DNA of 48,468 bases. Source: Lachnospiraceae bacterium. GTDB taxonomy: Bacteria > Bacillota > Clostridia > Lachnospirales > Lachnospiraceae. A program made the translations under genes and the position numbers. Below, one piece after another: positions 33,616 to 42,644 of this stretch. Within the stretch, counting starts at the first letter, position 1. The number at the start of each line of letters is the position of its first letter. Where the stretch lies: contig JAFUXG010000024.1 in assembly GCA_017470935.1 (NCBI GenBank), positions 1-48,468 on the forward strand, read 5' to 3'. Under the pieces are notes generated by a model. It saw only the letters and a program-made list of their open reading frames with translations, made no database searches and was not told the DNA's origin.

Positions 33616-34671
33616 TCACAGGTTTTCCATCTCTCCATATATTGAGAGTAAATGTTCTCTCGAAAGATCCGCCTCATTCAATATGGTATATCTTTCAGGT
33701 CTTGTTGCCGATGCCTGCTGCCATGCTCCCACAAAGATATCCTCTGTGATCTTCCACTCTGAAGGATGCACCGGTATCTTGTACTCTTTAAGAAGCCTTG
33801 TTATCTTTCCTATATTCCTTCCCTGGAACTTACAGGCTCCGTAGCTTCCCATGGCAACGGCTATTCCATGAGGGACATTTACACTATCCGCAAAGTTCTC
33901 CTCTAAGGCATGGCAGAACAGATGCTCAGAACCGCTTGAGGGTCTTGAGGAGCCTGCTATCTCCATGGCAAGTCCTCCCATAACAAGAGCCTGAGTCAGA
34001 CGCTTGATGAAGTCCTTGCTCTTTAACTCCTTCATATCATTATAGCAGATTGAATTAAATGCCATCTTAGATATCATATATGCGAAATCGTGAACATTCT
34101 CCCTGCCTTCCTCCGCAGCAATTCTCCAGTCATTAAGTGCCGTATATTTGCTTATTGTATCACCGATTCCCGAAAGCAGCTGCCTTTCCGGCGCGCTCAT
34201 AATGATGTTAACATCCACAAATATTGCGTCGGGAATAGTACACTTAAATGTTTTTCTTGCACGCCCCTCGGTACCAAGCACAGCCACCGGTGAAGCCAGG
34301 CTGTCATTTGAAAGAGTTGTTGGCAGGCAAATATATGAAGCCTTGCTCACAAAGGACGCAAACTTGGCAAGGTCAAGCACAGTGCCTCCTCCAAAGCCTA
34401 TCACCAGCCCAAACTCATGCATGGTGATATATTTTGCAAGATCCACAGCCTCATCATAGGTGGCAGCATTTATCAGGTAGTATTCGCAGTTCCCAAAACT
34501 GCCGCTGATAGTTGACAGTGTATCCTCAAAAAGCTCCTTTAATGCCTTCTCCGTCACAATAATCGTCTTCTTGTACTCCAGGTCCGGAACCACATCCTCC
34601 ATCATGTCAGGAATGTATGAGAAACATCCCTCCTCCACACGAAGGTGATCCGGCAGTCTGAATTGATGCAT
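33616..34671 (-). CDS. egsA: Glycerol-1-phosphate dehydrogenase [NAD(P)+]
   Basis: A 351-residue cytoplasmic enzyme of the AraM/EgsA group, reducing dihydroxyacetone phosphate to sn-glycerol-1-phosphate. NAD-binding motif FGGGTVLDLAKF (about 93-104), PTTLSNDSLASPVAV, and metal ligands D171 (SGIGD), H250 and H254 (SGSEHLFCHAL) and H268 (VPHG) are present. In Bacillus the AraM product feeds heptaprenylglyceryl phosphate; no partner synthase is adjacent here. ATG 34671 follows GGAGGGAT. Single gene between a DUF308 gene and an ATPase. Confidence 0.9.
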   Translation of the reverse strand: MHQFRLPDHLRVEEGCFSYIPDMMEDVVPDLEYKKTIIVTEKALKELFEDTLSTISGSFGNCEYYLINAATYDEAVDLAKYITMHEFGLVIGFGGGTVLDLAKFASFVSKASYICLPTTLSNDSLASPVAVLGTEGRARKTFKCTIPDAIFVDVNIIMSAPERQLLSGIGDTISKYTALNDWRIAAEEGRENVHDFAYMISKMAFNSICYNDMKELKSKDFIKRLTQALVMGGLAMEIAGSSRPSSGSEHLFCHALEENFADSVNVPHGIAVAMGSYGACKFQGRNIGKITRLLKEYKIPVHPSEWKITEDIFVGAWQQASATRPERYTILNEADLSREHLLSIYGEMENL

Positions 34672-34767
34672 GGATATATCCCTCCAATCAAATTTTTATT
34701 ATTTCTAATTCCCTATTAGTTCTCTTGCCGACTTCTATACCCAGCCCGGCTTCTTATTCACTAAGGC

Positions 34768-35826
34768 TTAGATAATACCTTGAACAAAAACATCAAATCT
34801 TGGCAAAGTAATTGAAAGCATGCCATACCCCACAGATTCTACTATTCCCTTTTTTATAAGCCTGTTTCGATATACCGTAAATGTATTGGAATCATAACCG
34901 ATACTATCCCTTATATCCTTTACCTTCATTGCTTCTGCTCCTGAAAGCTTTTCCACAACCTGCCGCTCCTTAACTGATAACTCATCCCATATTTTCTCGT
35001 AAACATACTCCTGAAGCATCTGGTCATATTCCGGCATTATAGTTTCACATAAGCTTCTGTAATCAATATCTGCTTTCTTTTCCCTGCGTTTCCAAACAAG
35101 ATATCCCAAAACCTGAAACGCAAAAGGGTATCCCTTTGTCAATCCCGCCATGTACCTGGCATCCTCTTCTGTGGCTTTGAAAACACGTTTGTAAGTTCCT
35201 GTGATTGCAGATATATTCAGAGCTTCAAGTACCACCTTAGGAGTTCTGTATAAAAAAGTAAGTGATTTATCATTTTGTATAGAATTAATATTCTCATACA
35301 GACCTGTCATTATCAGAAATAAGGGATACTCACTTCTGATAAATATTTGAAAAGCACTGGCAAACTCTCTCACATATTGATTGATGGTCACTTCATCTAT
35401 TGTTACTAAAACCCTTTTTTTCTTTTTTTTAATAACTTCCATCATTGATGAAATAGCCTGCTCTACATCCGATATTTTAACCCCTTTTTCAATCGTTACG
35501 CCCATTCCCAAAAGAGACAGGTCAAGCTTTGCATCTATAAATAACCTATTCATTTCCGGAAGAGCATATAGCTTTGCGGCAAAGCTTTCCAGAATATCTC
35601 TTGTAGGGTTAAGCTCCATTACTATCCAATCAGCATCTTCCCTAAGTTCTTTTGATATATTACTGAGCATAACTGTTTTCCCGGCTCCTCTGACCCCCAC
35701 CACCATATAGGCTTGCGTTGATGGTCTTTCAGAATTGAACATCTCTGTAATTTCCTGCGTAATGCTGATTCTTGATATATATTGTTCCGGTTTCTTTCCA
35801 AAGGAAATAGTAAATGGATTCTGCAT
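34768..35826 (-). CDS. AAA ATPase with C-terminal winged helix
   Basis: A 352-residue P-loop ATPase. Walker A is GVRGAGKTVML (near residue 45), Walker B is VLVTIDEV, and a helical lid domain with GYPFAFQVLGYLVW follows. The last 75 residues look like a winged helix (ELSVKERQVVEKLSGAEAMKVKDI...RNRLIKKGIVES), so it may bind DNA itself. It resembles STAND/ORC-like ATPases of unknown function. ATG 35826 lies nine nt after AGGAG. Its promoter is embedded in a phased array of five TTTACAACT repeats. Confidence 0.85.
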   Translation of the reverse strand: MQNPFTISFGKKPEQYISRISITQEITEMFNSERPSTQAYMVVGVRGAGKTVMLSNISKELREDADWIVMELNPTRDILESFAAKLYALPEMNRLFIDAKLDLSLLGMGVTIEKGVKISDVEQAISSMMEVIKKKKKRVLVTIDEVTINQYVREFASAFQIFIRSEYPLFLIMTGLYENINSIQNDKSLTFLYRTPKVVLEALNISAITGTYKRVFKATEEDARYMAGLTKGYPFAFQVLGYLVWKRREKKADIDYRSLCETIMPEYDQMLQEYVYEKIWDELSVKERQVVEKLSGAEAMKVKDIRDSIGYDSNTFTVYRNRLIKKGIVESVGYGMLSITLPRFDVFVQGII

Positions 35827-35849
35827 TATTTCACTCTCCTGCATGTTAT

Positions 35850-35878
35850 ATCATATCTTCCTTTAAACCTATTTACAA
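35850..35878 (-). promoter_or_regulatory. Promoter of the winged-helix ATPase
   Basis: Minus strand TTGTAA (35873-35878, within the gene-proximal repeat), 17-bp spacer, TATGAT (35850-35855). Confidence 0.6.
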
Positions 35879-35938
35879 CTTTTCTTTCCGTTTACAACTG
35901 TTTACAACTTTTAAATTATTTTACAACTGTTTACAACT
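35872..35938. repeat. Five phased TTTACAACT repeats
   Basis: Exact 9-bp copies start at 35872, 35891, 35901, 35920 and 35930, with start-to-start distances 19, 10, 19 and 10. It is an iteron-like array filling the gap between the HipA-like gene and the ATPase. Confidence 0.9.
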
Positions 35939-35956
35939 TTTTTCAAGACTGAAATA

Positions 35957-36772
35957 TTATTGCCTCATTCTGTCAAAATGCTGCCATCTCTTCCATATCA
36001 TATCCCACATCTTCTCTCTGTATCTATTTGATATAATTCCCTCAAGACCCTCAAACAATTCAGATTCGCTATTCCGGTCAAGATTTCCTATCTGTCTCAT
36101 GATTTTAACGGGCACCAGAGACAGATTATCATTAGCTGAACATCCGGCTACAAATGATTGTATCTTTACATCCCTCATTATATCAAACTCCTCAAGCTCA
36201 CGCTCTTTCTTACATTCGCAAACCAATGATAAACCATGATCATATAATGGCGCAAGACGGACCTTATGGGTATTCCTGTTATATAGCACTTCCACATTAG
36301 CCCCATGTCTGTCCCGATTAAGGATTATATAGTCCACAATAAACATCTTATATATGGTCTGTGCCCATCCCATGCGAATGCAGAACTCCAAAGGCTCTTC
36401 CTTCTCTCTATGGTTATCTCTATAATAAGTCTCCATGGATATGGCAGACTCTCCCTCCTTCTTGTAGTCCTTCGAGGAACAAAGATACGTCTTATATTCC
36501 TTATTTCCGATCTTCACCCTTGCATGTATAAGATTATAGTCAAGATGTTCGATTCCCAACACACCCATCAGCCTTGCCGCCAATATCTCATTTACACACT
36601 CATGACCTATAAAGCCGTGAACACTGCTGTAATCCGATAGCTTGTAGTATATTTTTGTGTTATCCATGATTCGATATGATTTCAAAATGGAGCCACCCAT
36701 TCCTGATGAATGTGTTAACTTGGACCATTCCAAATGTCTATAATCCTGCAATCTGTGTATTACCTTAGCCAA
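35957..36772 (-). CDS. HipA-like kinase domain protein
   Basis: A 271-residue protein with the HipA C-terminal kinase pattern: VDYIILNRDRHGANVEVL holds the catalytic Asp and Asn, and VRLAPLYDHGLSL the metal-binding Asp. KIYYKLSDYS could be the ATP-lysine strand. HipA kinases phosphorylate a translation factor and cause dormancy; targets of this stand-alone type are unknown, and no HipB gene is adjacent. The start is probably TTG 36772, seven nt after GGGAGG; an ATG overlapping it in another frame stops after four codons. An upstream TTG at 36793 is the alternative. Confidence 0.75.
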   Translation of the reverse strand: MAKVIHRLQDYRHLEWSKLTHSSGMGGSILKSYRIMDNTKIYYKLSDYSSVHGFIGHECVNEILAARLMGVLGIEHLDYNLIHARVKIGNKEYKTYLCSSKDYKKEGESAISMETYYRDNHREKEEPLEFCIRMGWAQTIYKMFIVDYIILNRDRHGANVEVLYNRNTHKVRLAPLYDHGLSLVCECKKERELEEFDIMRDVKIQSFVAGCSANDNLSLVPVKIMRQIGNLDRNSESELFEGLEGIISNRYREKMWDMIWKRWQHFDRMRQ

Positions 36773-36803
36773 TGCACATCCTCCCTCGCACAATTCTTTT
36801 GAT

Positions 36804-36846
36804 TGAAAAAAGGTGTAATGCCTCGCAAATATATTGAGACATTACA
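36804..36846 (-). terminator. Terminator of the 1075-residue protein gene
   Basis: GGTGTAATG (36810-36818) pairs with CATTACACC (36838-36846), extended by an inner CTC/GAG pair, then TTTTTT on the minus strand. It lies 28 nt past the stop. Confidence 0.85.
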
Positions 36847-36874
36847 CCCTATCTAATAATTACTTAGCTCCTAA

Positions 36875-37430
36875 TTATTTCTTCTTTTTGAACTTGTACT
36901 TAACATTCTTAGCTCCGGACTTCTTGATAAGCTTAACAACCTTGTTGTAGGTCTTCTTATCCTTTGCATTAACTGTTATAGTAGCATTCTTCTTAACTCC
37001 CTTGAATGCATTCTTTCCTACCTTAGTCAAGCTGTTACCATTGATCTTAATTGTCTTAAGCTTCTTATCACCGTTAAATGCATTCTTGCCAATAGTCTTA
37101 ACCTTGCTCTTTGAAAGGTCAATAGATGTAAGTGCCTTATCACCCTTGAATGCTGATTCAGCAACCGTTGTTATCTTGCTGCCTGATGCCGTTACCTTCT
37201 TAAGCTTTGAACATCCCGCAAATGCATTCTTGTCAATAGTAGTAACATTGTTACCTAATTTGACCGTGGTCAATTTCGTTGCATTCTGGAATGCACCCTC
37301 ACCTATCTCAACAATGTTGTTACCGACTGTCACTTCCTTAACTGTTGTGTTGCCTTTAAGTGCATTATCAGCAATCTTGGTAACCTCATAAGTTACTCCA
37401 TCACTTCCTGTAATGGTATCAGGGATTGTA
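36875..37430 (-). repeat. C-terminal surface module, copy 1
   Basis: Coding repeat shared with 40762-41215 and 42645-43190. The three copies are clearly alike at DNA level, for example around the segment encoding GKNAFNGDKKL. Confidence 0.75.
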
Positions 37431-40102
37431 ACGCTTGTTGCCGTACTTCCTGCACTCTCACCGGAATATGTAACTTCTCCGGCATCACCCGCGCCTGTTG
37501 ACTTATCACTTACAGTATATGTTGATGTAGAAGCTGCACCTGCGCTGCTTGTATCTGTTACTGTTGCTCCAACCTCTTTAGGTGCCTCTGTTGTCTTTGG
37601 AGCTTCTGTTGTGGCAGGAGCCTCCGTTGTGGCAGGTGCCTCTGTTGTTTTAGGTGCCTCTGTTGTTGCAGGCTTGGCAGCTACAGTAATTGACTGTGTG
37701 GCAGTTTTTCCAAGGTAAGAGATAGATACTGTCTTATCGGTTGCTGCAAGCTTTGCATCAGCTTTCTTACTTCCAATTGTAATCGTATAATCCTTAGAAT
37801 CAACAGCGAATGTCTTTTCATCTTTGTATTTTGCCTCAACAACAAGTCCGGAAGCATCAAATGTATCTCCCTCTGTATACTTCACTTTAGTTGGAGCAGC
37901 TTTAATAGAAATGCTGTCTATAGGTATACATTCAACGCCAATATCATTTATATCATCATCAAGATCTTCGCCGACCCTCTCACCGATCATTCGAAGTGTG
38001 AAATCCCTGTCAATTTTATCTGTAAATATAAGCTTATAACCAATTATGTTTTCATCTTTTTTAACAGGCGAATCTTTATCCAGCTTAATAAATCCATCAA
38101 TTTCATCATAGGTCTCATCAACCCATCCATCATCACCCCAATAGCTGTCCTTATAATTTTCGATTGACTTAACCTGAACCTGCCCCGGTTTTATAGAATT
38201 TGGATTATCATCAGCAACATCTAAAAGAACATACCCTTCCTGTTCACGTCCCTGATAAACTCTTGTACCAAGAAGATAATTATCCAACGCCTCTCCCAGT
38301 TCCGGTCTTTCTGATGTACTGAATAGTGCTGTAGCCGGAAGCGCAAACATAACACTTATATCCTGCGAACCGTCACTGAGCACATATACTCCTTCACGAT
38401 AACCCGTCAAGCTTAAGATTCCTTCTTCAGAATTTTCAATGTTGAAAGCCGCAATATCAGGATCAGCCTCCTCGTCAGTTTTTGCCAATATTGTGTGCTC
38501 TGTTGTAGTGTACAATTTGAAATTATTTAACGCATTACCTGTAATAGGCTTCAAATCCTTTTCATCTGAATCCCACTTAAATATCTGGAATTCGTATGGT
38601 ACAATCACTCCTACCAATCCCCAGTACTCGTCTCCATCAGTTCCCTTAACAATATAGTCATCTGCACGATCTAAAATACTAACATTTAAAAATCCGCCAT
38701 ATTCATATGGACCATCCGTATCTACGAAAATCTCAAAACTGTTATAATTCGTATCGTCAATAACAAACTCATACCAATTTGTATTACCAACTTTACTTAT
38801 ATATGGATCTGCCTCAATCTTATCTGCTGTAACATCATCCACTCTCTCAGCATCCCCTTCTTTTGGATATAAGGCATAACCACAAGATCCAAAGGAATAA
38901 TTTTGTCCATCGTCCTCACATTCTTCGTTGATATAGAAATAGACTGTCTGCTCACCATTCTTCCTGACCAAATAATAATTATTGTCTTTAATTAATTCAT
39001 TATTCGATTGTGCACTAAAGAAGTTCACCGGTGATGCCATAACTGAAACAATCACAGCATACTTTGCAGTATACCCATCGCCTGTATAAATTATATATTC
39101 ACCAATCTGATTAAATCTGTATGAAAGTACTCCGCCTTCCAAAGTTTGTGTACTAGTGCTTTCATCCGGCTCTATAATGGTAACCGTCTCATCATCCAAA
39201 GGATTCATACTCTCCATTGTTCTATCGAAAAACTTTAATTCTGTGTCACCAAACAAATTAACCCATATATCCAACTTCTTATCCGACCAGTCATCATTTG
39301 TGACATCTTGATTTGCAGTTAGACCTGTTAACGGTTTTGCCAAAGAAACATAAGGTTGTTCATCCCACGTCTCTCTGGTTTTCCCTTGTCCGTCCTCCTC
39401 ATATGTCTCTGTCTTCTTAATAGATGCATTAACAAATATATCTTCTTCAAGAATATTGCCAGGTATAGTTATCTTCCATACCTTATATTGGGGCTCTCCG
39501 CCGGCATTCAAAGCAGTCTCTTCCTCTGTATCCTCGACACATGATGCCGTTGGATATTCAGCAAATAATGATACATAACTCTCTTCATCATTTTCCCAAC
39601 GGCTAATATATAATCCCATTCCCTCTACGCCTGTACGATCATCAACCTGTGGGTTATTATCTTCATCTATATATTCATCATGCATCTCCCATCTTTCAAA
39701 TGTAGAATTTGCATCTCCCGGCTGAAAATCCAAAGTAACGCCATCATCTCTTTCAGGTTCATAGATTAAGTATGCAACTCTGTCTTCAGTATCATTATAA
39801 TAATCAAATGTTATCCGACGATAATAATTATCTTCTCCATCATCGTTCAATCCCCAATACTGATTGTATACAAATGCAAATTTACCAAGTTTATCCGCTT
39901 CATTTGTGTTTTCATCAGCCAAAGTATAAAAAGCCGGTGTATATGGTTGTTCACCATTATTCTCTCTAGCCCCAATTTCTGTTGCTTTGACTACACCCAC
40001 ATTGTTAGAAAAAAATCCTCCTGCAGGCAATGCCATAGCAACTGTAAGCAGCCATGCCAACCCACGTTTCAAACCTCGCCTTCCAGTTCTCATTTTCCTC
40101 AT
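36875..40102 (-). CDS. Large secreted protein with BspA-like C-terminal repeat module
   Basis: A 1075-residue exported protein. Signal peptide about 1-41, cleaved near VKA. The 690-residue ectodomain (about 45-735) is acidic and Tyr/Asn-rich and not recognised. A bacterial Ig-like (Big_3) domain follows at about 740-805, starting ISIKAAPTKVKYTEGDTFDASG, then a Thr/Pro linker with TTEAPx repeats (about 810-842). BspA-like LRR_5 repeats fill about 890-1040, and the tail reads VKYKFKKKK. ATG 40102 follows AAGGAGG. The C-terminal module is shared with the genes at 40762 and 42645 and may attach the protein to the cell surface. Confidence 0.85.
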   Translation of the reverse strand: MRKMRTGRRGLKRGLAWLLTVAMALPAGGFFSNNVGVVKATEIGARENNGEQPYTPAFYTLADENTNEADKLGKFAFVYNQYWGLNDDGEDNYYRRITFDYYNDTEDRVAYLIYEPERDDGVTLDFQPGDANSTFERWEMHDEYIDEDNNPQVDDRTGVEGMGLYISRWENDEESYVSLFAEYPTASCVEDTEEETALNAGGEPQYKVWKITIPGNILEEDIFVNASIKKTETYEEDGQGKTRETWDEQPYVSLAKPLTGLTANQDVTNDDWSDKKLDIWVNLFGDTELKFFDRTMESMNPLDDETVTIIEPDESTSTQTLEGGVLSYRFNQIGEYIIYTGDGYTAKYAVIVSVMASPVNFFSAQSNNELIKDNNYYLVRKNGEQTVYFYINEECEDDGQNYSFGSCGYALYPKEGDAERVDDVTADKIEADPYISKVGNTNWYEFVIDDTNYNSFEIFVDTDGPYEYGGFLNVSILDRADDYIVKGTDGDEYWGLVGVIVPYEFQIFKWDSDEKDLKPITGNALNNFKLYTTTEHTILAKTDEEADPDIAAFNIENSEEGILSLTGYREGVYVLSDGSQDISVMFALPATALFSTSERPELGEALDNYLLGTRVYQGREQEGYVLLDVADDNPNSIKPGQVQVKSIENYKDSYWGDDGWVDETYDEIDGFIKLDKDSPVKKDENIIGYKLIFTDKIDRDFTLRMIGERVGEDLDDDINDIGVECIPIDSISIKAAPTKVKYTEGDTFDASGLVVEAKYKDEKTFAVDSKDYTITIGSKKADAKLAATDKTVSISYLGKTATQSITVAAKPATTEAPKTTEAPATTEAPATTEAPKTTEAPKEVGATVTDTSSAGAASTSTYTVSDKSTGAGDAGEVTYSGESAGSTATSVTIPDTITGSDGVTYEVTKIADNALKGNTTVKEVTVGNNIVEIGEGAFQNATKLTTVKLGNNVTTIDKNAFAGCSKLKKVTASGSKITTVAESAFKGDKALTSIDLSKSKVKTIGKNAFNGDKKLKTIKINGNSLTKVGKNAFKGVKKNATITVNAKDKKTYNKVVKLIKKSGAKNVKYKFKKKK
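37581..37670 (-). repeat. 18-bp tandem repeat encoding a Thr/Pro linker
   Basis: About five imperfect 18-bp units, each encoding TTEAP plus one residue. The linker connects the Ig-like domain to the LRR module; the tract may vary in copy number. Confidence 0.7.
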
Positions 40103-40128
40103 ATAACATCCTCCTTAACTAAATCGTA

Positions 40129-40147
40129 CAGTGCAACTGCTGCACTG
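40129..40147. promoter_or_regulatory. Hairpin in the leader of the 1075-residue protein gene
   Basis: Perfect CAGTGCA-ACTGC-TGCACTG inverted repeat, 27 bp upstream of the start codon. It could be an operator for the divergent XRE regulator or an mRNA hairpin. Confidence 0.4.
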
Positions 40148-40313
40148 CCATAAACCTCTTGATGGATGTTTACTATTCTAACATTATTTGTTTCAGTTTG
40201 CAACAGTATTTGTGCTAGTCTGTGGTGAAAAATAACAGTATTACTTTCTTTTTATCGTACAGAATATAACAGACAATATATAAAAGTAAAAGCACAGATC
40301 ATGGAGGCATCTT

Positions 40314-40652
40314 ATGGAATTAGACTACAAGACAATAGGACACAGAATACAGAATCAGAGAAGATTGAAGGGGATTACCCAGGAGAAGCTGGCGGAAGCC
40401 CTTGATTTTTCTGTGGGCTTTATAAGCCAAGCAGAAAGGGGAGTCACAAAGCTTTCTTTGGACTCCCTCTATAGTATCACACAATATTTGGACTGCCGTG
40501 TGGCAGACATTATAGATGATGCAAATGTTGAACCTTCCCCCTATCATTTTGCTGAATTTGAAGCATTATACCGCAGGCTCTCATCTACGGATCAGAGACT
40601 GTTCTTCTCAATGCTCAAAGAATATGTCAGAAACCGGGAGGAAAATGTATAG
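40314..40652 (+). CDS. XRE-family transcriptional regulator
   Basis: A 112-residue protein. The helix-turn-helix covers about 8-62 (IGHRIQNQRRLKGITQEKLA...GFISQAERGVTKLSL). The C-terminal 45 residues are helical and may dimerise. ATG 40314 follows GGAGG. It is divergent from the 1075-residue protein gene, with 211 bp between, so it may control that gene; the CAGTGCA dyad is a candidate site (inference). Confidence 0.88.
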   Translation: MELDYKTIGHRIQNQRRLKGITQEKLAEALDFSVGFISQAERGVTKLSLDSLYSITQYLDCRVADIIDDANVEPSPYHFAEFEALYRRLSSTDQRLFFSMLKEYVRNREENV

Positions 40653-40761
40653 CCTGCATCCCATATCATACACTGACCACATTATATATACCTAAGCAAC
40701 CGGTTGGAAAACCTGATATGCACCACCTCAAGGTGTTTCTCCCGTGCCTTGTATATTGTCA

Positions 40762-41215
40762 TCATTTTTTCTTCTTATACTTGTATCTGACGTTTTTCAC
40801 TCCGGATTTCTTAATGAGCTTGACCGCCTTGTTATATACCTTTCTGTTCTTTGCATATATTGTTATCAGAGCATTCTTCCTGATCCCCTTAAATGCGTTC
40901 CTGCCTACCTTCTTAAGCTTATTGCCGTTAATCTTAATGCTCTTAAGCTTCTTATCACCGTTAAATGCATTCTTGCCGATCGTCATAATGCTGCTATTAG
41001 AAAAATCTGCTGTCTTAAGAGCCTTATCTCCCTTAAATGCTGCATTTCCTATGATTTCCAGGCTCGTTCCTGATTTGACCGTGGTCAATTTTGCCGCATT
41101 TTGAAAAGCACTTGTTCCAATCTCTTTAATATTATCATCAATTGTCACAATTTTTATCTTATTATTATTTTTAAATGCATTATCAGCAATCTTAGTGACC
41201 TGATACGTCACTCCG
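40762..41215 (-). repeat. C-terminal surface module, copy 2
   Basis: Second copy of the module described at 36875-37430; slightly shorter, having lost one repeat unit relative to the other two copies. Confidence 0.7.
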
Positions 41216-42405
41216 TCATCTCCTGTAATGGTACCAGAGATTATGACACATGCCTCATTACCGCCACCTGTTTCACTGGTGTATATGACCTCATTTGCAG
41301 CCTTAGATTCTGCCTTCTTCGCATTCTCTAAAGCAGTCTTGGCAGCACTTAATGTATTATTAGCTGTTGCAAGCTCTGCTTCCGTACTGCCAATCTTATT
41401 ATTAATCTCAGCCAAGTCACTTTGTGCCTTAGTCACAGCAGCTGTCACTTTATTATAATATGCTATGAAATCCTTCTCGTAGCTGTCAACATCAACACCT
41501 GTTCCGGTCCTGCCATAGGAATCAAATTCCTGGGCGTGAACCTTTACAGAGGAATTAACAGCGTAGCCTGTAACCGGGGTTTCGCTGACAATAATATTGA
41601 GATAATGTCCAACCTGATGATAGAAATCAGGATAACTCTGCGACAGCTGATAGGCTGACAGAGAGGAAGCCCCATCATAATTTCCTACATTATTCTGGTA
41701 AATAGTTTTCTCTTCCGTATACCATCCCACATAAGGATCAGCGATCCTCCCGGTGCCTCCGTACTTCACATTATATCCCTTGGCTAAATTCTCTGCCACA
41801 TTATAATAACTGGCATGTCCCCATTTATTAGCAGAATAATTGGCATCTGTCTGAGCCATGGCCATTGCCACATCATTGACAGTACATGGATTCAAGCCTT
41901 CATTTACTCGGATCTGATTGCACTCCTTGATCCAGTCAAGGGTAAGCTTCATATTCTCAAGGCTTGTGGCATCCCCCTCCTGTCCGATATTAGTGTATCC
42001 AATGAAACCGTCAGGAGCGGTTGTGCCCCTAAGATAAGAGCTCTTCACATTAGTACCTGTCAGAATATTCATGGCATCAGTGGAATTCTTGGATTTGAAA
42101 TACCCGTAGCTTCCCAGAGAAACCACTGCAACAGCCGCTGTAACAGCAGCCTCCTTTGTGACAGCTTCCGCCTTATATTCTTCAAGCTGTTTCTTCAAAA
42201 TGTCCACATTACTCTGTGCTGCATCCACCGCATTCTGGCATCTTATAACATCATCGCTTTCGCCAGATGCATTCACGTCTTGAACTGCTATACTATTTGT
42301 TAAATTCTCTGCCGCATATATAACATTGGGATTGTGACCTGTAACCACAGGGGCACTCAGTACAGCACACATTATTCCGGCTATAATCTTTCTAGTTATT
42401 CTCAT
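40762..42405 (-). CDS. Secreted CAP-domain protein with C-terminal repeat module
   Basis: A 547-residue exported protein. Signal peptide about 1-32, ending near VIYA-AEN. A helical segment is followed by a CAP/SCP-like domain (about 130-305): NQIRVNEGLNPCTVNDVAMAMAQ, WGHASYYNVAENLA, VGWYTEEK and HQVGHYLNII. A coiled coil lies at about 318-365, then LRR_5 repeats from about 395 to the lysine tail VRYKYKKKK. CAP domains bind or cleave cell wall or lipid ligands in other proteins; the role here is unknown. ATG 42405 follows AAGGGAG; the longer frame to 42450 is not supported. Confidence 0.85.
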   Translation of the reverse strand: MRITRKIIAGIMCAVLSAPVVTGHNPNVIYAAENLTNSIAVQDVNASGESDDVIRCQNAVDAAQSNVDILKKQLEEYKAEAVTKEAAVTAAVAVVSLGSYGYFKSKNSTDAMNILTGTNVKSSYLRGTTAPDGFIGYTNIGQEGDATSLENMKLTLDWIKECNQIRVNEGLNPCTVNDVAMAMAQTDANYSANKWGHASYYNVAENLAKGYNVKYGGTGRIADPYVGWYTEEKTIYQNNVGNYDGASSLSAYQLSQSYPDFYHQVGHYLNIIVSETPVTGYAVNSSVKVHAQEFDSYGRTGTGVDVDSYEKDFIAYYNKVTAAVTKAQSDLAEINNKIGSTEAELATANNTLSAAKTALENAKKAESKAANEVIYTSETGGGNEACVIISGTITGDDGVTYQVTKIADNAFKNNNKIKIVTIDDNIKEIGTSAFQNAAKLTTVKSGTSLEIIGNAAFKGDKALKTADFSNSSIMTIGKNAFNGDKKLKSIKINGNKLKKVGRNAFKGIRKNALITIYAKNRKVYNKAVKLIKKSGVKNVRYKYKKKK

Positions 42406-42565
42406 ATGTAACACTCCCTTCTGCTGCCTATTCAAATTCTCCAAGTACAAGAAAATTAACCCATGTATATTATAAAGCCATTCCAGAGGTTTGTCATTAT
42501 TTTATTTATATAAATTCGACCTATAAAGCTTTAGCCAATAGCATTATTAAATAGCTGTCCCCATA

Positions 42566-42610
42566 ATAAAACAGGCGGAAAGATCTAAAATCTATGATCC
42601 CTCCGCCTGT
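42566..42610 (-). terminator. Terminator of the GH16 gene
   Basis: ACAGGCGGA (42571-42579) pairs with TCCGCCTGT (42602-42610), followed by TTTTATT on the minus strand. Confidence 0.8.
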
Positions 42611-42644
42611 CTGATTCCTGATATTTTATAGCTATATTCTACCC

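Noticed and set aside
35872-35938. TTTACAACT array as a CRISPR
   Set aside because: Repeats of 9 bp with 1- and 10-bp gaps are far too short and no cas genes are near.
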